From: Lutibacter sp.
GTDB lineage: Bacteria > Bacteroidota > Bacteroidia > Flavobacteriales > Flavobacteriaceae
Length of the DNA stretch: 59,826 nucleotides
Reading direction: 5' to 3'
Assembly: GCF_021647475.1 (NCBI RefSeq)
Contig: NZ_JAKIUR010000013.1
Coordinates: forward strand, 1-59,826
Position 1 is the stretch's first letter. Each line of letters starts with the position of its first letter. Positions 1 through 7,711 of the stretch are shown piece by piece. A program made the position numbers and the translations under genes. The notes below the pieces were generated by a model, which saw nothing but the letters and a program-made list of their open reading frames with translations, did not search any database and was not told where the DNA came from.

Positions 1-120
1 TTGATCTAATAAATCTAGAGGAACGATAAGTTCACTCCATTCTTTTTTTATCAAAGAAATAAAGATTCTTTGTAATTAACAATTATGTAAATTAAATGTA
101 ATATTTTAACTTTGCTAATC

Positions 121-540
121 TAAAGGAGGAGTAATAACGACGAAGTAATCTGTCACTCTATCGCATCACGTCATTACGAAAGAGGCACGACTGAAGTAAT
201 CTCATCAATAGAGCAGCAGATTGCTTCACTACATTTCATTCCGCTCGCAATGACGTTGTTATGAGGAATTTTATACACTTTCTCACATCATTACGAGGAA
301 GAGATAACGACGAAGTAATCTCATCAATAGAAGCAGCAGATTGCTTCACTACATTTCATTCCGCTCGCAATGACGTTGTTATGAGGAATTTTATACACTT
401 TCTCACGTCATTGCGAGGAGTGATAACGACGAAGTAATCTCATCAATAAAAGAAACAGATTGCTTCACTACATTTCATTCCGTTCCGTTCGCAATGACGC
501 TACTGCAGGAGTATTTCACGACAAAGTAATCCCACAACAT
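121..540. repeat. Tandem array of hairpin-forming repeats
   Basis: Three full units lie at about 169-255, 286-375 and 406-499, with half units on either side, and a period of about 119 bases. Each unit opens with CGTCATTGCGAGGA or a close variant, carries GAAGTAATCTCATCAATA, then AGATTGCTTC, and closes with CGCAATGACG. The outer ends are therefore inverted repeats of each other, and so are the inner GAAGTAATCT/AGATTGCTTC arms. Identical 30-base linkers (256-285 and 376-405) separate the units. No gene is supported anywhere in 1-546. Palindromic elements of this look are scattered through many flavobacterial genomes, but copy number here cannot be judged. Confidence 0.85.
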
Positions 541-546
541 TGTAAC

Positions 547-1737
547 TTATCTTAAAAGCTTATCGAAGTATTGTTTAAAATCAATCAAAAATAAATACCT
601 GGTAATAAGTGCAAAGATAAAAGCTATTAATGCAGTATTAAATACCTGAATTTTAAATATCCAAACAACCAAAGCAATTGCGATAAGTAATAATAAAATT
701 TTATTATAAATAATAATCCAATTTGGTAATTTTGTTTTTAATAAATAAAACGCTATAACTAAATTTGGTGCAAAAGCCCACAAAAAATTGAGATTTTTAT
801 ACGTTGCCGTGTGCGATGTGGCAAACCATAACAGTAACACCACAATCCCAATAATTCCAGTACTAAAATATAATAGAAAATCTATAATTTTAGTTCTAGT
901 TTTATGTTTATAATTGCTGTAGGTAACAACTATAATTAGTAAACTTATTAAAAGAATGGTATTAAAAGGTGAAAATAAATTATAAGTTTCTTTGATTTTT
1001 TTGTTTGAAAGAATAGTCAAAGTTTTTTTAACCAAAGGCTCTTTTTGATTATTTTCTGTAGTAATTGTGGCATTTTTAAAAGTTTCAAAAATATAATCTG
1101 GTAAAAAATTATAATCCTTTTTAGCTGCGTTTTTATCAATTACAGAACCTAAAGCCAAGTCAATTCCAAATTTCGCCCATTTAAAATTTTGGGTGTAATC
1201 GGTAATTAAATCTCGATGCGTTTTATTAGTTTTAATATAATTATAGCTAAACGTTACTTTATTTTTTAAAACTTGTTGAATAATAGCTTCTAGTTTAGTA
1301 GCACAATTATTGTAGAAAAAATCGTATCGATAGTATTTATTCTGTGGCTTTGCATTATTTTCTAAAAAATTAAAAACCTTTTGAACATCAGCGGTTGTGA
1401 GATTTAATTCTTGTGCTTTTACCCATCTATTTTCATATTGATATTCTCGTATAAAACGAGTGAAACTAGCAGTAGAAAGTTGATAAATTAATTTACCTTT
1501 TGCAAAATTGAAATAAAAATTAGGAGCATTAAAGTCAAAAGTTCCATAGTTATAAACTTTATCTAAATGTAAAACAGGATCGTGAACTCTAAAAGCACTG
1601 TGCCCAAAAGCAGAATAAAGTTCACTACCTGGTCCGCAAGTAATAACACTAACGGTTGCACTATCCGATAATTTTTGTGCATTTAGTTGTGGAATAGCGA
1701 AACAAAGAATTAAAAGTATTAGGTATATTTTTTTCAT
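547..1737 (-). CDS. DUF4105 (Lnb-type) membrane protein
   Basis: A signal peptide (MKKIYLILLILCFAIPQLNA) is followed by a periplasmic DUF4105 domain of roughly 170 residues and then about five transmembrane segments in the C-terminal half. The conserved FGHSAF motif contains His46 and the NNCATK motif contains Cys145. From memory, DUF4105 proteins of Bacteroides include Lnb, a lipoprotein N-acyltransferase that needs a Cys and a His, so the same role is a fair inference here. I start at 1737 rather than at an upstream ATG (1755), because the later Met begins a clean signal peptide and avoids overlapping the barrel gene that ends at 1739. The gene is probably co-transcribed with that barrel gene. 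Confidence 0.8.
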   Translation of the reverse strand: MKKIYLILLILCFAIPQLNAQKLSDSATVSVITCGPGSELYSAFGHSAFRVHDPVLHLDKVYNYGTFDFNAPNFYFNFAKGKLIYQLSTASFTRFIREYQYENRWVKAQELNLTTADVQKVFNFLENNAKPQNKYYRYDFFYNNCATKLEAIIQQVLKNKVTFSYNYIKTNKTHRDLITDYTQNFKWAKFGIDLALGSVIDKNAAKKDYNFLPDYIFETFKNATITTENNQKEPLVKKTLTILSNKKIKETYNLFSPFNTILLISLLIIVVTYSNYKHKTRTKIIDFLLYFSTGIIGIVVLLLWFATSHTATYKNLNFLWAFAPNLVIAFYLLKTKLPNWIIIYNKILLLLIAIALVVWIFKIQVFNTALIAFIFALITRYLFLIDFKQYFDKLLR

Positions 1738-1738
1738 T

Positions 1739-2803
1739 TTATCTAAAATAATCAAAGTCCACTTTTATAGAAAAAACATTAGAATACAACGCATTACCAA
1801 CGTTTGCAATGTTTGTTAAAGCATAATCTATTTGAATACCATTATATTTAAAACCCACGCCAAAATTTGGTTGTAATACTATATTTTTGCTACCATCAAA
1901 TTGTGTTTCATTTTGAAAATTACCAACACCACCACGTAAAAAAACTATATCAATGTAGGAAACCTGAAATCCAAATGCTGGATCAACGCTAACAAAACTA
2001 CTTGAAATTATATCATTAGTTTTAGTAAAACGCATATTTAAATCTAGTTCAGTTAATAAATTTATATCTCGCGTAATTGCAAAATTTCTAGCAATACCAA
2101 GTTGTGCTTTAGGCAATGTTAATTCGGTAGTTTCTGGTAACTCTTGATTTTGACCAGGAATGGCATCTTTAATTTTTTCAAATTCCGTAGCATTAATACT
2201 CCAAGTATTAAAAGTGGTAGTAATATCACGTAACATTAATCCAAATTTCCAGGAATTAGTTGCATAAGTAAGTCCTGCATCAAAGCCAAAACCCCAAGAA
2301 GTTGCAAATTTTCCAATGATTCTATGAACAATTTTTGTATTAAAACCAACATTTAAACCTTCAATATGTAATTGTCTGGCATAGCTAAAATTTAAAGCAT
2401 AATCTGTAGCAGAAAACAAACTAATTCGGTTGTAGTCTATATTCCCCTCACTATCAATAAGTTCTGTTGTGTTTAAAATATCATCTACGCCAAATCGTAT
2501 TACTGAAATTGCAAGAGCACTTCTATCATCAATAGGCATAGCAAAACCAGCATAATCATATTTTCCTATACCTGCAAAATATTCGGAATGCATTAAAGAG
2601 CCTTGGTAATCTTCTATTCCAATTAACCCCGCAGGATTCCAATATCCAGAATTGACATCATTACTGGTTGCAACTACGGCTTTACTCATTCCAAAGGCAG
2701 CTGCATCTACACCAATATTTAAAAATTCATTAGAATATTTTCGAGTAGTTTGTGCTACAATTATGTTAGAGAGGAATAATAATAAGACAATACTTTTTTT
2801 CAA
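1739..2803 (-). CDS. PorV/PorQ family outer membrane barrel protein
   Basis: A 354-residue secreted protein with a signal peptide (MKKSIVLLLFLSNIIVAQ). It begins the mature part with a pattern like that of FadL/PorV barrels: LNIGVDAAAFGMSKAVVA, then SGYWNPAGL. Alternating hydrophobic strands run to the final FDYFR, an aromatic C-terminus typical of outer membrane barrels. PorV and PorQ family members shuttle or anchor type IX secretion substrates, but many paralogues have no assigned role and this one lacks neighbouring por genes. It sits one base upstream of the DUF4105 gene, suggesting a two-gene transcript. Confidence 0.75.
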   Translation of the reverse strand: MKKSIVLLLFLSNIIVAQTTRKYSNEFLNIGVDAAAFGMSKAVVATSNDVNSGYWNPAGLIGIEDYQGSLMHSEYFAGIGKYDYAGFAMPIDDRSALAISVIRFGVDDILNTTELIDSEGNIDYNRISLFSATDYALNFSYARQLHIEGLNVGFNTKIVHRIIGKFATSWGFGFDAGLTYATNSWKFGLMLRDITTTFNTWSINATEFEKIKDAIPGQNQELPETTELTLPKAQLGIARNFAITRDINLLTELDLNMRFTKTNDIISSSFVSVDPAFGFQVSYIDIVFLRGGVGNFQNETQFDGSKNIVLQPNFGVGFKYNGIQIDYALTNIANVGNALYSNVFSIKVDFDYFR

Positions 2804-2852
2804 GATAATAATTTTATAAAGCGAATGTAAAAAAACTTTGTTAATAAACCTT

Positions 2853-3824
2853 TCAATTCTGTAAAATGCTAGTTATAAATTGTAAAATACGTTGTTCTCC
2901 CCAAGTATTATTTTTAGTTATAAACGAAGTGTTAAAACCAACGTGACCTCCATATTTTGGAGTTTCAAAAGTAACTTGTTTATTGTTTTTACATATTTTA
3001 TAAGGATAACAGGTTTCTGATAAAAATACATCATCTAAAGCGTTTACTAATAGTGTAGGAGTTTTAATGTTTTTAATAAAGGGTTTACTACTGTTTTTAG
3101 AATAATAATCTTCTGCATTTTTAAAATGGAATAAAGGAGCGGTTACTGCATTGTCAAAATCTTCAAAAGTTTTTGAGTTTATAATTTTTTCTTTAGATAA
3201 ATTTATAGTTGGATATTTATGAATAATTTTAAAGGTTTTATCTTTTAATGTTTTTAAAAATCGATTTAAATAGATTTTATTATGCTTAGAACTGAGAGCT
3301 TCAGCAGAACCTTTTAAATCACAAGGAACCGAAAAAGCAATACCTCCTTTAATAATTGGATTTATATTTTCCGTTTCACCTAAATATTTCAACATTATAT
3401 TTCCTCCCATACTATAACCTAATAAAAATATATTTTTATAGGTATAATTTTTAATAATATAATTAATCACTAAACTCAAATCGTCCGTTTTTCCACTGTG
3501 GTAGGAGTAAGGTTGTTTATTTGGTTCACCACTGCAACCTCTAAAATTAACAGCAACAGCATCAATTCCTTGATTGTTTAAATAACTTATAGCCGAAATA
3601 ATATATTTTGAGGTAGCACTTCCTTCCAAACCGTGTAAGGCAATTACACAAGTTTCAGAATTTTTAGTAGAAAAATCAAGGTCTAAAAAATCGTTATCTG
3701 GTGTTTCAATTCTTTCTCGTTTGTAATTAATTTTTTGATGATAAACTAAGGTTTTAAATGCCGTATTTATATGTTTGTTTTTAAAAATAAAGTTTGGAGT
3801 GTATTTAGATTCATTTATTGGCAT
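2853..3824 (-). CDS. YheT-type alpha/beta hydrolase
   Basis: A 323-residue alpha/beta-fold hydrolase of the YheT/EMB8 group. The nucleophile elbow GYSMGGN places the catalytic Ser at about residue 138. An Asp in NALDDVF and a His in YGGHVGF complete the likely triad. The oxyanion region HGLEGSATSKY and the FRGCSGEPN segment are characteristic of the group. No signal peptide is present, so it should be cytoplasmic or membrane associated. Substrates of this group are poorly defined (ester or lipid hydrolysis is assumed). It is divergent from pssA, with 67 bases between. Confidence 0.8.
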   Translation of the reverse strand: MPINESKYTPNFIFKNKHINTAFKTLVYHQKINYKRERIETPDNDFLDLDFSTKNSETCVIALHGLEGSATSKYIISAISYLNNQGIDAVAVNFRGCSGEPNKQPYSYHSGKTDDLSLVINYIIKNYTYKNIFLLGYSMGGNIMLKYLGETENINPIIKGGIAFSVPCDLKGSAEALSSKHNKIYLNRFLKTLKDKTFKIIHKYPTINLSKEKIINSKTFEDFDNAVTAPLFHFKNAEDYYSKNSSKPFIKNIKTPTLLVNALDDVFLSETCYPYKICKNNKQVTFETPKYGGHVGFNTSFITKNNTWGEQRILQFITSILQN

Positions 3825-3891
3825 GTGAGTTCTTTAAAATAAAACTGAAAAGTACAAAAAACATTTACTAAATTTACTGAAATTTTTAAAA

Positions 3892-4653
3892 ATGACTTTA
3901 AGGAAACAAGTACCTAATTTTATTACTTTACTTAATTTATTATCAGGAAGTATTGCCGTATATTTTGCAGCAAATAATGCTTTAGTATTAGCAGCTTATT
4001 TTATATTACTAGGTATATTTTTTGATTTTTTTGATGGATTTACCGCACGTTTATTAAAAGTGCAAGGCGAATTAGGAAAACAATTAGATTCGTTAGCAGA
4101 TATGGTTACAAGTGGTGTTGCACCCGGAATTGTAATGATGCAGTTACTTTTAAAAGCTTCAAAAAATGAACATTGGGATTATTCAGTACTAACAAATCAG
4201 GATGATTTTTCATTTTCCGTACCGTTTTTAATTTCATTAATAGGTTTACTAATAACTTTGGGTGCAGCTTACAGATTGGCTAAATTTAATTTAGACGAAA
4301 GACAAACAAGTTCTTTTATTGGTTTACCAACTCCTGCAGCAGCTTTAGTGGTAATTTCGTTTCCTTTAATATTGGCATATTCAGATAGCTATTTTTCAAA
4401 TATGCTGATTGAAAATACTTGGTTTTTAATTGGAATAACCTTGATATTAACTTTTTTAATGAATGCTGAAATTCCTTTATTTTCGTTAAAATTTAAAAAT
4501 TTTGAATGGAAGAAAGATGTAATTAAAGTCGTTTTTATTGTAATAACAATACTATTTATTATTATTATAAAATTTATGGCAATACCAATGATAATTTTGG
4601 TATATGTAATCCTTTCTTTAATTGAAAATAGTTATAAAAAATTGCATAGTTAA
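3892..4653 (+). CDS. pssA: CDP-diacylglycerol--serine O-phosphatidyltransferase
   Basis: An integral membrane enzyme making phosphatidylserine, the precursor of phosphatidylethanolamine, from CDP-diacylglycerol and serine. The CDP-alcohol phosphatidyltransferase signature DG-x2-AR-x8-G-x3-D-x3-D is complete: Asp48, Gly49, Ala52, Arg53, Gly62, Asp66 and Asp70. Several hydrophobic segments surround it, and the C-terminal half carries additional membrane helices. At 253 residues it has the usual length of the bacterial PssA type found in Bacteroidota. Its end overlaps the convergent lptB by four bases. Confidence 0.9.
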   Translation: MTLRKQVPNFITLLNLLSGSIAVYFAANNALVLAAYFILLGIFFDFFDGFTARLLKVQGELGKQLDSLADMVTSGVAPGIVMMQLLLKASKNEHWDYSVLTNQDDFSFSVPFLISLIGLLITLGAAYRLAKFNLDERQTSSFIGLPTPAAALVVISFPLILAYSDSYFSNMLIENTWFLIGITLILTFLMNAEIPLFSLKFKNFEWKKDVIKVVFIVITILFIIIIKFMAIPMIILVYVILSLIENSYKKLHS

Positions 4654-5384
4654 AACTTTTTCTTTTTAAGCTCAAAGTCTTTACCTAAATAAACACGCCT
4701 AACAGTTTCATCTTCAGCTAGTTCTTTTGGAGTGCCTTCTTTTAAAATTTCACCTTCAAACATTAAGTAGGTTCGGTCAGTTATTGCTAAAGTTTCCTGT
4801 ACATTATGGTCGGTTATTAAAATACCAATATTTCTATCTTTTAAATGTGCAACAATACTTTGAATATCTTCCACTGCAATAGGATCAACCCCTGCAAAAG
4901 GTTCATCTAATAAAATAAATTTTGGATCTGATGCTAAAGCTCTGGCTATTTCTGTTCTTCTTCGTTCGCCACCAGACAATAAATCACCTCTATTTTTTCT
5001 AAAATTCCCTAAACTAAATTCATCAATTAAGGATTCTAATTTTTTCTTTTGTTCGTTTACCGATAAATTCGTGAATTGTAAAACAGATAAAATATTATCT
5101 TCTACCGATAATTTTCTAAAAACGGATGCTTCTTGTGCTAAATAACCAACACCTTCTATGGCTCTTTTATACATAGGATAAGTGGTTATTTCTTTATTAT
5201 CTAAAATAATATGACCTTCATTTGGTTTAATCATACCAACAATCATATAAAAAGAAGTGGTTTTACCAGCTCCATTTGGACCAAGTAATCCCACAATTTC
5301 ACCTTGTTCAACTTCTAAAGAAATTCCTTTAACTACATATTTACTACCGTATTTCTTTTTGATGTTATCTGCTTTTAAAATCAT
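4650..5384 (-). CDS. lptB: LPS export ABC transporter ATPase LptB
   Basis: The cytoplasmic ATPase of the LptB2FG complex that extracts lipopolysaccharide from the inner membrane. Walker A GPNGAGKTT is at residues 35-43, the signature LSGGE at 136-140, and Walker B ILLDE ends at Asp160-Glu161. It has LptB hallmarks such as YLAQEASVFRKLSV and the switch His in TDHNVQETL. At 244 residues it is full length. It is the last gene of the minus-strand run kdsD-tatC-decarboxylase-lptB, nine bases after the (frame-restored) decarboxylase end. Confidence 0.95.
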   Translation of the reverse strand: MILKADNIKKKYGSKYVVKGISLEVEQGEIVGLLGPNGAGKTTSFYMIVGMIKPNEGHIILDNKEITTYPMYKRAIEGVGYLAQEASVFRKLSVEDNILSVLQFTNLSVNEQKKKLESLIDEFSLGNFRKNRGDLLSGGERRRTEIARALASDPKFILLDEPFAGVDPIAVEDIQSIVAHLKDRNIGILITDHNVQETLAITDRTYLMFEGEILKEGTPKELAEDETVRRVYLGKDFELKKKKF

Positions 5385-5393
5385 AGTTGATTT

Positions 5394-5748
5394 TTATTTT
5401 TTATTAGTTTCTAATAGTTCCCAAAACTCATAAGCTCTGCGTAAATGAGGTATTACAATAGTTCCGCCAACTAAAGTTGCAATAAGATAACGTTTCCATT
5501 ACTTCTTCTTTGGTAACGCCTTCTTTAAAACAAGTTTCTAAATGATATTTAATACAATCATCACAACGTAAAACCGTGGAAGCTACTAACCCCATTAATT
5601 CTTTTGTTTTAACAGGTAAATGCCCTTTTTGGTAGGCATTTGTATCTAAATTAAAAATTCGTTTGATAACTTTATTATCTTCAGATAATAATTTATCATT
5701 CATTTTTTTTCGATATTCATTAAATTCGTCAAGCTGTTTCCCCATCAC
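5394..5748 (-). pseudogene. Carboxymuconolactone decarboxylase-like gene, frameshifted
   Basis: The first 86 or so codons encode an AhpD-like carboxymuconolactone decarboxylase domain, with the redox motif CDDCIKYH (Cys-x-x-Cys followed by His). After METLS the reading frame runs into YCNFSWRN and stops at 5428. Deleting one A at about 5484 (in AATAAGATAA) restores the family ending IATLVGGTIVIPHLRRAYEF and extends the product to a stop at 5394-5396, giving 117 residues, the normal length. This is a one-base insertion: either a recent inactivation or a sequence error. The Met at 5748 overlaps the end of tatC by 20 bases; the adjacent Met at 5745 is equally possible. Confidence 0.85.
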
Positions 5749-6568
5749 TTTCCTTTTTTTTACGTTCTTTTTTTAGCACAATTTTTGAAATATAAATGCT
5801 AATTTCATATAATCCCATTATTGGAATAGTAACAATTATCTGACTAATAATATCTGGAGGTGTAATAATGGCCGCTAACATTAATATCACTACTAAAGCA
5901 TGCTTACGGTATGTTTTTAAAAATTCAGGAGTTACTATGCCCATTTTGGTTAAAAAATACATAACAATAGGTAATTCAAAAATTAATCCACTGGCTAAAA
6001 CTGTGGAACGCATTAATGAAATATAAGAACCTATTTTAATATTTCTTGCTACTAAATCACTCACTGAATAGTTTCCTAGAAAATTAATTGATAAAGGAGT
6101 AATAATAAAATATCCAAACAAAACTCCTACAAAAAATAAAAAGGAAGAAATAATGATAAAAGTTTTGGCTCCTTTTCGTTCTTTTTCATATAAACCTGGA
6201 CTAATAAATTTCCAAAATTCCCATACAATAAAAGGGAATGCTAATATAATTCCCACAGTAATTGACGTCCAAATATGAACGCTAAACTGTTCACCCATTG
6301 CTAAACTTTGAAACTTAAAAGGAATTTCAGTAATACATAAACCATCTGCACCAAAAAACTTAGATACACTACAAAAAAAGCGGTAAGTTATAAAATTAGG
6401 ATTTTTTGGAGCAAATATAATGTTATCAAAAATAAAGCCTTTCATTAAAAAAGCAATAATACCGAAAACAAAAATTGCCAATGTAGAACGTACTAAATGC
6501 CAACGTAATTCTTCAACGTGATCTAAAAAGGACATTTCGTCCTTATCTTTATTTTTTTTATCTTTCAT
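5729..6568 (-). CDS. tatC: Sec-independent protein translocase TatC
   Basis: The polytopic receptor subunit of the twin-arginine translocase, which exports folded proteins. The N-terminus contains SFLDHVEELRWHLVRS, the conserved cytoplasmic start, followed by six predicted transmembrane segments and the conserved block FELPIVMYFLTKMGIV. The length of 279 residues includes a long first periplasmic loop with two cysteines (FCSVSKFFGADGLC), common in Bacteroidota. Its start directly abuts the stop of the sugar-phosphate isomerase gene. No tatA/B gene is in this window. Confidence 0.95.
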   Translation of the reverse strand: MKDKKNKDKDEMSFLDHVEELRWHLVRSTLAIFVFGIIAFLMKGFIFDNIIFAPKNPNFITYRFFCSVSKFFGADGLCITEIPFKFQSLAMGEQFSVHIWTSITVGIILAFPFIVWEFWKFISPGLYEKERKGAKTFIIISSFLFFVGVLFGYFIITPLSINFLGNYSVSDLVARNIKIGSYISLMRSTVLASGLIFELPIVMYFLTKMGIVTPEFLKTYRKHALVVILMLAAIITPPDIISQIIVTIPIMGLYEISIYISKIVLKKERKKKESDGETA

Positions 6569-7534
6569 TTAAAATATTCCTTCTTTTAATAAATCGTGTA
6601 AATGTACAACACCTACAAAAACGGAATTGTCTTCTACCAAAATTTGAGTTATATTATTTTTTTCCAATGTTTTTAAAGCTTTAACAGCCATTTCATTACT
6701 ATTAATAGTTTTAGGATTTTTACTCATAATATCTTTAGCTATTAAAGTGCTAATATCGGTATTACTTTCTAACATTCGCCTTAAATCACCATCTGTAATT
6801 ATTCCAACAATTTTATTATTTTCAATAACCGCAGTTGTTCCTAAACGTTTTTTTGATATTTCAATAATAACATCTTTAATGGGAGTTAAAGGTTCAACTT
6901 TGGGCAATTCATTTTTATTTATTAAATCATTAACCCTCAAATAAAGTTTTTTACCTAAAGCTCCACCAGGATGATATTTAGCAAAGTCTTTACTTGAAAA
7001 GTTTTTAAGTTCCAATAGGCAAACAGCCAAAGCATCTCCTATAACTAATTGAGCTGTGGTGCTAGAAGTTGGAGCTAAATTGTTTCGGCAAGCTTCTTTT
7101 TCTACAAAAGAATTTAAAACAAAATTGGCATTTGTTCCTAAAAACGATTCTAAATTACCAGTAATTGCAATAATTTTATTTCCGTAATTTTTAATTAATG
7201 GAACCAAAACTTTAATTTCAGGAGTATTTCCGCTTTTTGAAATACAAATTACCACATCATTATTTTGAATAGTGCCAAGATCTCCATGAATAGCATCTGC
7301 AGCATGCATAAAAATAGCAGGTGTACCTGTTGAATTAAAAGTTGCTACAATTTTAGTAGCAATATTAGCACTTTTACCTATTCCGGTAACGATAACTCTT
7401 CCTTTAGAATTATAGATAAAATTTACGGCGTTTTTAAAATCGTCATTTAAAAAATTAACTAAATTTGCTATAGCTTTACTTTCTGTAAGAATTGTTTGCT
7501 TAGCATTTTCAATAATTGTATTTTTATTTTTCAA
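6569..7534 (-). CDS. kdsD: Arabinose-5-phosphate isomerase (KpsF/GutQ type)
   Basis: Converts ribulose 5-phosphate to arabinose 5-phosphate, the first step to Kdo of lipopolysaccharide. An N-terminal SIS domain (about residues 30-180) has VIVTGIGKSANIATKIVATF and the CISKSGNTPE phosphosugar loop; two CBS domains follow, with TDGDLRR between them. At 321 residues it matches the family. It heads the minus-strand run with tatC and lptB, so Kdo supply and LPS export are transcribed together. A CAAAAATA sequence at 7582-7589 (TAnnTTTG read on the minus strand) is a candidate promoter element. Confidence 0.92.
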   Translation of the reverse strand: MKNKNTIIENAKQTILTESKAIANLVNFLNDDFKNAVNFIYNSKGRVIVTGIGKSANIATKIVATFNSTGTPAIFMHAADAIHGDLGTIQNNDVVICISKSGNTPEIKVLVPLIKNYGNKIIAITGNLESFLGTNANFVLNSFVEKEACRNNLAPTSSTTAQLVIGDALAVCLLELKNFSSKDFAKYHPGGALGKKLYLRVNDLINKNELPKVEPLTPIKDVIIEISKKRLGTTAVIENNKIVGIITDGDLRRMLESNTDISTLIAKDIMSKNPKTINSNEMAVKALKTLEKNNITQILVEDNSVFVGVVHLHDLLKEGIF

Positions 7535-7711
7535 AAGTTAAGTATTTGATTTAAAAAAATGTTATACCTTTAATTAGCAAACAAAAATAAATTTATTTAA
7601 CTAGATATTTGAGTAAACTACTAAAAAAAGTTAAAGTTAACTTTAAAATAAAATTAAAAACAGGACTAGCTACTAAAAAAAGTTAGTAAAAAATAATTTT
7701 TAAAAGCAAAA

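Noticed and set aside
1..54. Open minus-strand frame (TTG start at 54) running off the window edge, encoding 18 residues.
   Set aside because: Too short, no ATG and no recognisable family; it could be a gene start but cannot be supported.
121..540. CRISPR array suggested by regularly spaced repeats.
   Set aside because: The period is about 119 bases, the intervening segments are identical rather than unique, and no cas genes are present.
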